Source: Adiantum capillus-veneris (lineage: Eukaryota; Streptophyta; Polypodiopsida; Polypodiales; Pteridaceae). From it: 64,000 nt of DNA. Numbering within the stretch: position 1 is the stretch's first letter; the number at the start of each line of letters is the position of its first letter. A program made the translations under genes and the position numbers. The notes beneath the pieces were generated by a model. The model was not told the DNA's origin, did no database searches, and worked only from the letters and a program-made list of their open reading frames with translations. This document shows, in pieces, positions 53,110-62,942 of the stretch. Location: contig CM043961.1 in assembly GCA_014529385.2 (NCBI GenBank), positions 13,185,978-13,249,977 of the forward strand, given 5' to 3'.

Positions 53110-54741
53110 TTACCAAACCTCTTTTCTTGCCTTCCCTTGTTTCCTGCGGATCTGCGTGCCTTCCTCCTCCTCCTCTTCCTCCTCCTCCTCAAAACATTCA
53201 TTGCCTGCATCTAGTTCATCGCATTCCGAGTCCTCAAAATCAAAGTCCAACGCACCCGAAGCTGCATCCTCCCCCTCTTCATCTGAGTCGGACAGCTTAT
53301 CAGGAGAAGTAGCAACTTTCTTTCGACCTGCATTAGCCCTTACCATTTGAGTAGCATACATACGTGGCCCCTCCCATGCCATTTTGGCAATCTTCATCCT
53401 CCATTGTAGTAGAGGATGATCTTCAATAATGTGAGCCTCTTTCTTGCCCAGTTGAACATGATTTTCTATATGCTCAGAATAGGCATAGCCTTCCCTCAAG
53501 AAAACTGTCTTTATATTCCCTTTGAGACTCAGGTAAAAAATGCCAGGGAGGCCATTTACAAGCTTGCCGACGCTCTGTGGCAGATCAAATTCTTCGCGAA
53601 ACCGGCCAAGCAGTAGCATGAGCGCCCTCTTTTCAATGGTCAATGATAAGAACTCATGCAGAACTGCTGCAACCCTCTTTTGTGCCAAAAGGGTGCCCTT
53701 GGGTACCCAGCTATGATCTTGATATGGGGACACATAGGGAAGCTTCTGCCATTTCTCTAGTAGATCAAGAGTCTTCTTCTTCAGAAACATGCCGGGAGAA
53801 AGGGCGATTTTGAACTCAAGAGGCTGCCCTCGAGTTTGAATCTCACCTTTACCAGCTTTCAAGGCGTTTTCTTTGGCCTTCTTCTCAAGTTCAGAGATCG
53901 CAATCTCTTCATCCCATGCCGCTAGCTCTATAAAGGGTGATGGGCCGCTCCCCACAACACGGAAGTACTGGGGATAGGCAGGGACTACCCTGGTAGCAAA
54001 ATCCGCAGGTAATCCGAATGCTTTTCGTGCAAAGTCAAGCTTGCCAGACTTGATGCGACGATCCTTAGACATCATAAGAAGCTTTCTAAGAGTCAGTACA
54101 ATTTTCTCCTCTGTTTCCCGGTATATTTGTTTCTCTTCTTCAAGGAGATCGATCATGGCTTGGGTGAGCCTGCAATACACTTGGATTCCCTTTGGAAATG
54201 AGAACAATTCAAACATGTTTGGGTACCTCTTGAGGAAACCTCTGGCACGAACAGGCTTTTTCGCAATCCCAATCTGTTTTTGCTTGATGTCAAGATACCT
54301 AACCCTGATGAATTTACCCTCCTGCCTCAGAATCAAGGCCTTAACTTTCAATATGGGACGTAAAACCTTATCAATTTCTGCGTGAGCATCCAGCATTCTA
54401 TCAACCTTGAGCTTGATCTTGGGAGTAGACATGAAACGCTTCTGTGCATAACAGAAATAAGAAGGCGAGCTTTGCTCATGGAGATGAAGATGGCGATGAT
54501 ATACTGAGCTTCCAAAGAAGTTAACCGAAGAGAGGGCAATCGAACATGGGCTTCTGCTGCGCGAACCAAGAGCTTGAGTAATGGAAGCCTCCTTGTCACA
54601 AGTGGAAGCAGAGGACGTCCTCTGCAGACGAATGCATGCACCATTTGGATGAGAAATTAAGAAGAAGTTAGCGACTTGCGAGCTGGTGGGCAAGGGAAGT
54701 TCTGCAGAAAATTTGAGCTTGTGGAGCACCCGCCGTGCCAT
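53110..54741 (-). CDS. PORR-domain organelle RNA-binding protein (WTF1-like)
   Basis: 543 residues, single exon, no break. I start at Met 54741 ('MARRVLHKLKF'), not the upstream in-frame Met at 54903, because from there the N-terminus is rich in Arg, Ser and Leu and poor in acids, as in organelle transit peptides; the extra 54 residues look untranslated. The PORR domain covers about 115-450, opening with 'IDKVLRPILKVKALILRQEG', with 'GFLKRYPNMFELF', 'RKLLMMSKDRRIKSGKLDFA' and 'LPADFATRVVPAYPQYFRVV' and closing around 'GIFYLSLKGNIKTVFLREGY'. The last 60 residues are strongly acidic with a run of Glu. PORR proteins bind group II introns and help splice them in chloroplasts or mitochondria; which intron or organelle cannot be told. 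Plant PORR genes are often intronless, so this layout is normal. Transcription runs toward INO80C. Confidence 0.95.
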   Translation of the reverse strand: MARRVLHKLKFSAELPLPTSSQVANFFLISHPNGACIRLQRTSSASTCDKEASITQALGSRSRSPCSIALSSVNFFGSSVYHRHLHLHEQSSPSYFCYAQKRFMSTPKIKLKVDRMLDAHAEIDKVLRPILKVKALILRQEGKFIRVRYLDIKQKQIGIAKKPVRARGFLKRYPNMFELFSFPKGIQVYCRLTQAMIDLLEEEKQIYRETEEKIVLTLRKLLMMSKDRRIKSGKLDFARKAFGLPADFATRVVPAYPQYFRVVGSGPSPFIELAAWDEEIAISELEKKAKENALKAGKGEIQTRGQPLEFKIALSPGMFLKKKTLDLLEKWQKLPYVSPYQDHSWVPKGTLLAQKRVAAVLHEFLSLTIEKRALMLLLGRFREEFDLPQSVGKLVNGLPGIFYLSLKGNIKTVFLREGYAYSEHIENHVQLGKKEAHIIEDHPLLQWRMKIAKMAWEGPRMYATQMVRANAGRKKVATSPDKLSDSDEEGEDAASGALDFDFEDSECDELDAGNECFEEEEEEEEEEGTQIRRKQGKARKEVW

Positions 54742-54999
54742 GCTTCCCCTTAAATCTCTAAACCCAGAGTGAAAGGTTAAGGGGGTTCTAACATAGTTAA
54801 GCAATACGCAATAGAGTGTAGAATCAAAATATAACTTGATTGAATTGAAAGAGTGATTACATGGTGTGCTTAAATAGCACAAGAGAGGCATCTTCCACCA
54901 CATGCATGAACTAAAGAGAGAGAGAGTAGATTTTTGGATCCACTAGATGAGTGTTCTCTTGCTTCCACGTCTACCTCTCCCTCTAGTGAAGGTACACGC

Positions 55000-55002
<3 letters not shown>

Positions 55003-55087
<85 letters not shown>
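55003..55087. repeat. (TG)n followed by (AG)n microsatellite
   Basis: About 24 TG units followed at once by about 16 AG units, upstream of the PORR gene. Confidence 0.95.
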
Positions 55088-55090
<3 letters not shown>

Positions 55091-55139
55091 ATTTTTTCCC
55101 AAAGCAGAAACCCAAAGAATTAGCATGTGTATGGGGCTT

Positions 55140-55900
55140 TCCAATCTCAGTGACGCTATTGCCTACGCGTGCATCTTGAAGGCATGTGGCTCTACGCAAG
55201 ATGCTCTTGAAAGAGATTCGTGCTTGGCACTACCTAGGTCCATATGTATGTCAAATGTGGTGCACTTCAGAAAGCACAAAAAGTGCTTGGAGAGCTAATT
55301 GCTCGGAATGGCATGCAACTGATTGCGGGATACGCACAGCAGGGCTAGATGCAATCACCTACGTGTGCATCTTGAAGGCATGTGGCTCTACACAAAATTC
55401 ACTCTGATATTGTTAGTTAGGGGTTGCAAAAAATGTGGTGCTTGGCAATGCCTTGGTTGATACGTATGCCAAATGTGGTGCTCCTGTGCAGGATGTCATC
55501 TTTTGGACCGCATTGATTGCAGGATATGCTTGACAAGGCCAAGGCCAAGGCCAAGAAGCTCAAACCTATTTTTTGTAAATGTGAAGCGAGGGCCTTTCTC
55601 CAAACGCTATGACCTATGCGTGCATCTTGAAGAACTGTGGCTCTGTGCAAGATGATCTTGAAAAGAGATGTCGTGCTTGGCATTGCCTTGGTCGATATGT
55701 ATGCCAAATGTGGTGCACTTCAAAAATCACAAAAAGTGCTTGAGAAGCTTACTATTTGGAATGGTGTGCATTGATTGCGGTATATACACAACAAGAGCAG
55801 CGACATAAATGTCTAGGCTATTTTCAACGGATGCAAAGTGAGGGCCTCTGTCCAAATGCAATCACCTATGTGTACATCCTGAAGGCATGTGTTCTGTGAA
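55140..55900 (+). pseudogene. PPR gene fragments, repeated
   Basis: Broken PPR motifs on the plus strand. The phrase 'ITYVCILKACGS' or close forms occurs four times (about 55150, 55350, 55605, 55860). Between them lie 'NALVDTYAKCGAPVQDVIFWTA', 'LIAGYA', and 'GYFQRMQSEGLCPNAITYVY'. This is the ...PLS-type arrangement of plant organelle RNA-editing factors. Frame changes and stops occur in every unit and there is no start or E/DYW end, so it is dead. The repeats are closer to each other at DNA level (TGTGGCTCTACGCAAGATG) than PPR motifs normally are, which suggests local duplication. Confidence 0.75.
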
Positions 55901-56189
55901 AGAGGTTGATATGGGCTTTAAAAATCACTCCTCCTAAGTTGGTTCATGGTGGAGGCCTCTATGACATCTTCCCAACCCTGCCACATAGAACATGGCCTCC
56001 CTTGAAGAGCATGTAGAATCCTGGGGAATATGCAGAGGGTAAGCTCTTTGGCTTGGCAAGGGGTGTAGCCTTTCCTACAGATCATGCCTTGTGTTGTTGC
56101 TAGCCATAGGTAGCAAGGCGTGCAGGCAAGAAGCTCTGGGTTGTTTTTAGGAGATGCGAAGCAAGGGCCTTTGTAATAGAAATCGCCTA
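55901..56189. other. Unassigned spacer before H1
   Basis: 289 bp with no recognisable gene; parts resemble the PPR-linked sequence ('GCATGTGTTCTGTG'). Confidence 0.5.
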
Positions 56190-57460
56190 TGAACTTTGAG
56201 AGTAGCGGAATTAGGGAATTAGATAAAGCACTTTTGTGAGATTACTTTGTGAGCATAGCTGGTGAACTTAATTGGTGGTAGCAACATAAACATGGTACTT
56301 AGTTAACTTGGCATGAACAATACTTTTGCAAGAGAGAGAGTTTAGAGAACATGACAACAGTTGAGGACCGGATTCATATGGAGCCGGTCCCCCCTCCAAT
56401 AGGCATTTGTATTATAGTTTCTCCCATCAAGAGAGACTTCGTACAATACAATCTTTGTGTTCCTTGTGACCTAGGTGATGCAATGAAGATGGAAAGCTTC
56501 ATGCATCACAAGCATAACATAAACTTTGTAGAAAGCATTAACTATGGCAAGCCTCAGTTCCAAGGCCTCAAACACCTTCGAAGGTGGAGAGAGCTAGCGG
56601 GGAATGAGGGTAGGGAAGAGGAAGAAGAAACATTTCATAGGAGAAAGAAATAGTTCCTCACTTATTATCACTCTTCTTGTTAGCATACATAATAGCATAG
56701 TAATGAAGATGGAGAAGATGGCAAGCTTAAGCATTGAAGCATGGCTCTTGGCTGGATTTGCATTCCATAGCCAAGAGTGTTGGTGTAGGCTCTCACTTCT
56801 CGACAAGCTTGGAGAAGGAGGTGGAGTTCCTCCACTTTCATCAAGTGAGAATGTACTAGAAAAAGTGAGTGTGTGAGAGGTGTATACCCCCAAAGCATAC
56901 CCCTTGCTTCCTTTGGGCGAGCCCCCCCTTTTTGCTCAATCTTCAAGCTTATTGGACTCCTCTCCCCTAGCCAATCACATGCAACATGCATTTCAAGCAC
57001 ATGGGTAGTCTTTGGACAAGTGTCCTCCTTATCCCTTTGACAGAGAGAGCCTGAAAATATCTAGATATTTGCTGGATGGAACTAGAAGCTCATTGGACCC
57101 CTCTTTAGCCCAGCCAATAGCATTAAAGCACACCATGTGGCTAGGCATAGGGAGAGTCTGACATGTGTCCATGTGTCCCTTGAGAAAAGGGGGTGGCCTT
57201 TGGGTGAGTGGGAGGTTAAGTCAAAGATTCCCCTAACTTTGGGGCTTTCCCCCTCCTTTGTAGGGTCTCTTTTTGACTCAAGCACCTTACCCCCAATGCA
57301 TGGGAAGCTTCTCAAGCACCTTCCTCATCAAGCATGACAAGCACCTCAATCACCTTAGTCATCAAGCCTGACAAGCACCTCAAGCACCTTAGTCATCAAG
57401 CACGACAAGCACCTCAAGCTTAGGTTGGGTTCCCACCTCAAGCTCAGCCCTAGCTTGCCT
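56190..57460 (-). mobile_element. H1 3' LTR (left), right edge unclear
   Basis: Begins TGAACTTTGAGAGTAGCGGAATTA, matching the H2 LTR at 58924. The similarity continues through 56330-56870. The right edge typical of H (ATTATTATGACA) is absent, so it is diverged or deleted there; internal sequence (GTATATTTGCTTAC) is recognisable from 57465. Confidence 0.75.
57310..57420. repeat. Minisatellite, about 36 bp unit x3
   Basis: Three copies of TCATCAAGC[A/C][T/C]GACAAGCACCTCAA(G)CACCTTAG, each with one or two changes. Confidence 0.85.
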
Positions 57461-57559
57461 AACATGTATATTTGCTTACTCTAATGTAGCATTGGAAGCA
57501 TTGACAAGGTTCATACTATCCTTGAGCTGGATTCCTTGCATCCATCTAGCATCTTCAAA

Positions 57560-58923
57560 AAGGATACTTTTTGAACTTAATAAGATATCATCACATAATC
57601 TTACCATGTCGTAGTACCTTGTCTTCATGGCAAAGGATAGCTTCGGGTTGTAGCACCTCCTCTTGGTCTTCTATTTCGGGAGGGTCTTCAATAATTGGTT
57701 CACTTGGTGGCTCTCCTTTGTAGGGCTTAAGTAGGCTCACATGAAAAGCATTGTGTATGAGCCAATGTTGGGCAACTTGAGTTGATAAGCCACTTCATTG
57801 ATTGGCTTCAAAATTTGAAAAGGATCATAGTATCTTCTTGCTAGTTTAGCATTATACTTTTGATGGCCCATAGGATTTTTTCTCGTCGTTTGCCTCAATC
57901 GAGACTTGGAAAACTTAACTAATACCCAATCTTTTTCTTTGAATGTTGAGGCCCTTCTGTGCTTATCAACAACAGCTTTTTGCCTTTGTTGAGAGATGGA
58001 TATAGCCTCATTAATCTTTTGAAAATATTTTTGCAGGTCATGGCTATACTCATCGGCAGCGAAGATCTTCCCATGTACTTTAAGTAGCAAGGGACTTTTA
58101 GATCTTCCCTCTATAATCTCAAAAGGTGTTTTTCCCGTAGAAGTAACGATAGTATTATTGTACGCATACTCTACAAGAGGTAAGTACTTTTCCCATTGTG
58201 AGCGTTAATTTACTTCTATAATATAGGTCTTTAGTAGATCAAGAATCGTAAGATTGGCTATGTCACTTTGGCCATCCGTCTGTGGGTGATAGGCTGAAGA
58301 GAAATTCAATCTTGTACCTAGATTTTCAAAGAGACCTTTCCAAAACTTACTGGTCATTCTACAATCTCCATCTGACACGATGGATGTTGGTAATCCATGG
58401 TGTTTGAAAATATGGGATAAGAAGAGAGTTGCCATTTGGTGTGCCTTAATAGTGTTTTTGACAAGAATAAAGTGTGCTTGTTTGCTAAACTTGCGACTAT
58501 TGTCCATATTCCCGAATTCCCACGGATCGACTTGGGTAATCCAAAGATAAAATCCATGGATATAGTCTCCCATGGTGAATTAGGGATTGGCAATGGCTGG
58601 AGTAATCCAAGTTGCTTCCCTCTATCATAATTGGTCTTTTGGCATACCACACATTTTGAAACATACTCTTGTATGTCCACTTTCATGGTAGGCCAATAAA
58701 AGTATGTCTCTACTCCTCAAAGAGTAGGTTGAATGCCTCTATGCCCCGTATAGGGAGGAGCATGGGATTCATACATGACTTTCTCACGAAGGGAGTGGGT
58801 AACACATAGCCTATTTCCATGGAGAAGATAACCATCCTGCAAGATGAATGGTTCCTCTTTCTTCCCCAAATCAAGGGCTGACATTATGTCTTTAAAGTCA
58901 GGGTCTGTAATGGGAATGGCCAA
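57560..58923 (-). pseudogene. H1 integrase, GPF module, chromodomain remnant
   Basis: From the right: 58923-58717 is the RNase H/integrase linker and zinc finger start ('HAPPYTGHRGI'); 58686-58354 'CVVCQKTNYDRG' and 'SMDFIFGLPKS'; 58573-58205 the core with 'SIVSDGDCRMTSKFW' (the usual 'DRDPRMT' altered) and 'HPQTDGQSDIANL', where the catalytic Glu is Asp; then 58090-57737 the GPF region ('YYDPFQILKPINEVAY'; GPF mutated to DPF). The chromodomain at about 57650-57560 has two stops ('KIM**YLIKFKKY'). The element is cut at 58923 by H2; its gag and RT parts lie beyond H2 outside the window. Confidence 0.85.
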
Positions 58924-59573
58924 TGAACTTTGAGAATAACGGAATTAAGAGAATTAAGGTGAGCATTTTTGTGAGATCACTTTGAGAACATAGAGGGTGA
59001 ACTTAATTGATGGTAGGAACATAAACATAGTAATTAATTAACTTGGCATGAACAATACTTTTGCAAGAGAGAGAGTATTAGAGAATATGACAATAGTTGA
59101 GGACCAGATTTACTTGAAGCCGGCCAAAAGGCGTTTGTATTATAGATAGACTTTGTTACAATACAATCTTTGTGTTCCTTGTGACCTTGGTGATGCTATG
59201 AAGATGGAAAGCTTCATGCATCACGCGCTTAACATAAACTTTGCAAAAAGCATTAACTATCCCAAGCCTCACTCCCAAGGCGTCAAACACCTTCGAAGGT
59301 GGAGAGAGCTAGTGGGGAATGAGGGTAGGGAAGAGGAAGAAGAAACATTCCATAGGAGAAAGAAATAGTTCCTCACTTATCATCACTCGTCTTCCTTAGC
59401 ATAGCATAATAGCATAATAATGAAGATGAAGAAGATGGCAAGCTTAAGCATTGAAGAATGGCTCTTGGTTGGATTTGCATTCCATAGCGTGTTGGTGTAG
59501 GCTCTCCACTTCTCAACAAACTTGGAGAAGAAGATGGAGCTCTTTCATTTTGCACTCCACACAAATGAGAGAA

Positions 59574-59607
<34 letters not shown>

Positions 59608-60372
59608 AGTATACGCCTTCTCTCATGCTTGGTCCACCTCTCTCTCTCTCTCTCTCTCTCTCCCTCATTATATTTTATTATTTCATTTGGACATGTGTCG
59701 TCTTTTTTCTCTTTGAGAGAAAGAAATTATTTATTTATTTTTTTGTATCTAAATTTTCGCATCACAAAGCGAAGAGTTGTCGGTGTAGGCCTCCCTTCTC
59801 ACAAGCTTGGAGTAGGTGGTAAGCTTTCCATTAAAGCTTGAGAAGGAGAGAGAGTCTTCTTTACTTCACACATGAGATTGTGTGAGTGTGTGTGTGATAA
59901 TGCCTTGCAAAAATCAGCCCCCTCTCTCTCTTGGTCGACCCCTCTTGCTATTTGCTCATGCTACAGTCTCATTGGACCTCCCTAGGGCTAGCCAATGATA
60001 ATTAAGCAGTATAAGTGATAGCCTTCTGACATGTGTCCCCCTTTCCCCTTTTGTGAGAGCTTTATGTAATTAATAAATGCAACTAAACTCTCATTGGACC
60101 CCTTTGCCTCCTGGCCAATAGGAATCAGGCAAGCCATTGGGCTGTTGAATGCTCATTGGACCCCTTGGGAGACTGTCCAATAGTCTTCTAGAGAGCTTAA
60201 TTCTCATTGGTTCTTTTATTAAAGTGTTTTTAAATATATTAACCTAGATTTACTCTAGCCTAATTCTCATGGGTCCACCTCCAAGGCCATCTAATAGGGA
60301 CTGGGTATACCTTGTGGGCATCTGGGCTAGGGAGCTGACATGTGTCCCTCATTCCCTTTGTGTAAAGGGAGC

Positions 60373-60409
<37 letters not shown>

Positions 60410-60787
60410 AGTTTCTCTCTCATCCCCTACTCCCAAGGCTCGCCCCCTCCTATGTAGGGATTGATAAAGACTTTTGGGACACACACAAAGCATCCAATTC
60501 CCCCCATGCTTGACCTTTGGACACAACCTTTGAATTTTGGAACCTTAGCATTTTGGAAGTCTTAATGGGCTGAACCTTAGGGTCTTTAAGCCCATTATTG
60601 CACATGGATCTTTTGCAGATGGCCCCCCCTTTGGATCCCTATTTTCCCTCCTTTGGATCCCTATTGTGGCCGGTCTGCTAGCTTAACCAATATTCTAGCT
60701 TTTTCTCCCCTGGCACTTCCCCATATTAAATGATCAGTTTAACATGAGAAAATCATTTAGGAGAATTAGATATTGATTATTATGACA
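58924..60787 (-). mobile_element. H2 3' LTR
   Basis: 1864 bp from TGAACTTTGAGAATAACGG to ATTATTATGACA, followed on the internal side by TTACCTCTCTCTTGAAATC, i.e. a purine tract GATTTCAAGAGAGAGGTAA on the minus strand, similar to that of A. Contains TG and CT microsatellites (59575-59599, 59638-59661, 60373-60406) and a set of ATTGG...CCAAT modules at 59965-60300. The 5' LTR lies beyond the window. Confidence 0.85.
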
Positions 60788-61190
60788 TTACCTCTCTCTT
60801 GAAATCATAGTCATCCTCGACTATGGGGTAGAGAAGATGAAGCATATTCATAAGTCCTTTTCTTAGTGGGTAGAGGATCCCTATGTTACCCTACGACATC
60901 ATTCCACAATGGATGACTAGTCCATTTGGCGCTTCAGAGCTTGAGGCTGCCGCAAGCATGTCTGCACATTAGTCTTATCAATCTCCATAGTAGAGTGACA
61001 AGCTCTACTTGGTGTTTGGGAGACGTCGTCTCTGCAAACTTGATCTAATCATGCATACTACGTCATTTTTTTGCACAATAAAGAAAAAGAGAGTCTTATA
61101 AGACAAAAAATTTGTTCATTTTTAACATTTTGTATATTTGCTTACTTTTGGAAAGCATTGTAAGCATTGACAAGGTTTAGCTTATCCTTT
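60788..61190 (-). other. H2 3' noncoding region
   Basis: About 400 bp between the end of H2 pol and its 3' LTR; no gene seen. Starts at the purine tract. Confidence 0.65.
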
Positions 61191-62296
61191 AATTGTATGC
61201 CTTGCATTCATCTAGCATCTTCAAAAGGATAATTCTTAAACTTAATAAGATATCATCGGATAGTCTTACCGCCTCTTAGTACCTTGTCTTCATGTCGGAG
61301 AATGGACTCGGACTGCAGCACCTCTTCTTGGTCCTTGATCTCCGGTGGGTCTTCAGTAGTTGGTTCTTGAGGTGGCTCTCCTTTGTAAGGCTTTAATAGG
61401 CTCACATGGAAAGCATTGTGTATGAGCCAATGATTGGGCAACTTGAGTTGATAGGCCATCTCATTGATTGGCCTAAGAATCTGGAAGGGACCATAGTACC
61501 TTTTTGCTAGTTTAGCATAGTACTTTTGGTGTCCCGTAGGATTCTTGCCCGTCGTGTGCCTTAATCAAGCCTTGGGAAATTTTAATAAGACCCAATCATT
61601 TTCTTTAAAGGCTTGGGCTCTTTTGTGCTTGTCAACAACAACGTTTTGAGATAGAGATAGCATCCTTAATCTTTTGAAAAGATTCTTGTAGGTCTCGGCT
61701 ATACTCATCTGCAGCGAAGATCTTCCCATGTACCTTAAGTAGCAAGGGACTTTTTGATCTTCCCTCAATTACCTCGAAAGGTGCTTTTCCTATGGAAGTA
61801 TGTACAATGTTATTGTAAGCATACTCCACTAAGGGTAAGTACTTCTCCCATTAGGATCTTTGATCTACTTCCGTTACATAGGCTTTTAGTAGATCGAGAA
61901 TTGTTAGGTTAGCTATTTCACTTTGGCCATCCGTTTGTGGATGATAGGCCGAAGAGAAGTTTAGCCTTGTCCCTAAATTCTCAAAGAGACCCTTTCAGAA
62001 ATTACTGGTCGGTCTAGGATCTCTATCTGACACTATGGACATTGGCAAGCCATGGTACTTGAAAATTTGTGAAATGAAGAGGGTTGCCATTTGATGGGCT
62101 TTGATAGTCTTTTTGACAGATATAAAATGAGCTTGTTTACTGAACCTGTCAACTATTGTCCATATTCCCGTATTCCCATGGATAGACTTAGGCAATCCAA
62201 AGATAAAATCCATGGATATGCTCTCCCATGGTGAATTAGGGATTGGCAAGGGTTGAAGCAATCCAGGTAGGCCAATAGAAATATGTTTCAATTCCC
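61191..62296 (-). pseudogene. H2 integrase, GPF module and chromodomain
   Basis: The core in 62291-61995 shows 'SMDFIFGLPKS', 'TIVDRFSKQAHFI' and 'SIVSDRDPRPTSNF', then a stop. 61990-61850 carries the rest of the core with the Glu site ('HPQTDGQSEIAN'). 61829-61565 continues with 'LLKVHGKIFAADEYS', with a frame change. The GPF module and '[13 protein letters not shown]' follow at about 61500-61390 ('YYGPFQI' is normal here). A chromodomain begins '[15 protein letters not shown]' and is stopped before 'YLIKF'. Near 62290 the integrase zinc finger is deleted: the text jumps from 'HAPPYAG' to 'LLQPLPIPNSPWE' over about 100 missing bases that H1 still has. Confidence 0.85.
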
Positions 62297-62297
62297 T

Positions 62298-62942
62298 TTA
62301 GGGTAAACCGAATCCCTCTATGCCCGCGTAAGGAGGAGCATGAAATTCATACATTACTTTCTCACGTAGTGAGTTAGTAACGCATAGTCTATTGCCATAG
62401 AGAAGATAACCATCTTGTAAAGTAAATGGTTCTTCTTTCTTCCCTAATGCAAGGGCTGAAATCACATCTCTAAAATCGGGATCAATAGCATACTCATCTA
62501 TCATTGAAGATAGATCATTGTGAGTTGCTATGGTAACCGCATTCACTCTCGGCCGTCTTGAGAGTGCATCTGCTACTTGATTATGCTTGCCAGCAATGTG
62601 AGCAATATGAAAATGAAATTGCAAAAGGAAATTTTCCCACCTCATTTGTTTGTTGGAGAGCTTGGTCTGCGTCATGAAGTACTTAAGACTTTGGTGATCC
62701 GTTCGCAGAATGAAAGGAGTCCCCAATAAATAGTGCTTCCATGAGTCTAAGGCATGTAGAACTGCAAGGAGTTTCTTTTCATATATGCCTAGAGCTTGCT
62801 CAACAGGGTCGAGCCTTCGACTTTCATAGCCTATGGCGTGCCCTTCTTGAAGCAAAACAGCTCCAAGGCAATCACCACAAGCATCACATTGGACCTCAAA
62901 TGGTTTTGAGAGATCCGGTAGTGTAAGCACAGGTCGAGAGAT
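62298..62942 (-). pseudogene. H2 RNase H and linker
   Basis: Frame 62930-62298 with 'VQCDACGDCLGAVLLQEG', 'IYEKKLLAVLHALDSWKHYL', 'RTDHQSLKYF' and 'VADALSRRPRV', all RNase H signature residues kept. It follows the RT frame with one frameshift near 62940. Confidence 0.88.

Noticed and set aside
54742-54903. Upstream Met of the PORR frame as the true start
   Set aside because: The added 54 residues are unlike a transit peptide, while Met at 54741 gives a typical one.
57310-57420. CRISPR-like array
   Set aside because: Three adjoining 36 bp units without spacers in a plant LTR; an ordinary minisatellite.
59575-59841. Cys/Val-rich small frames near 59.6 kb
   Set aside because: They translate (TG)n and (CT)n tracts within the H2 LTR.
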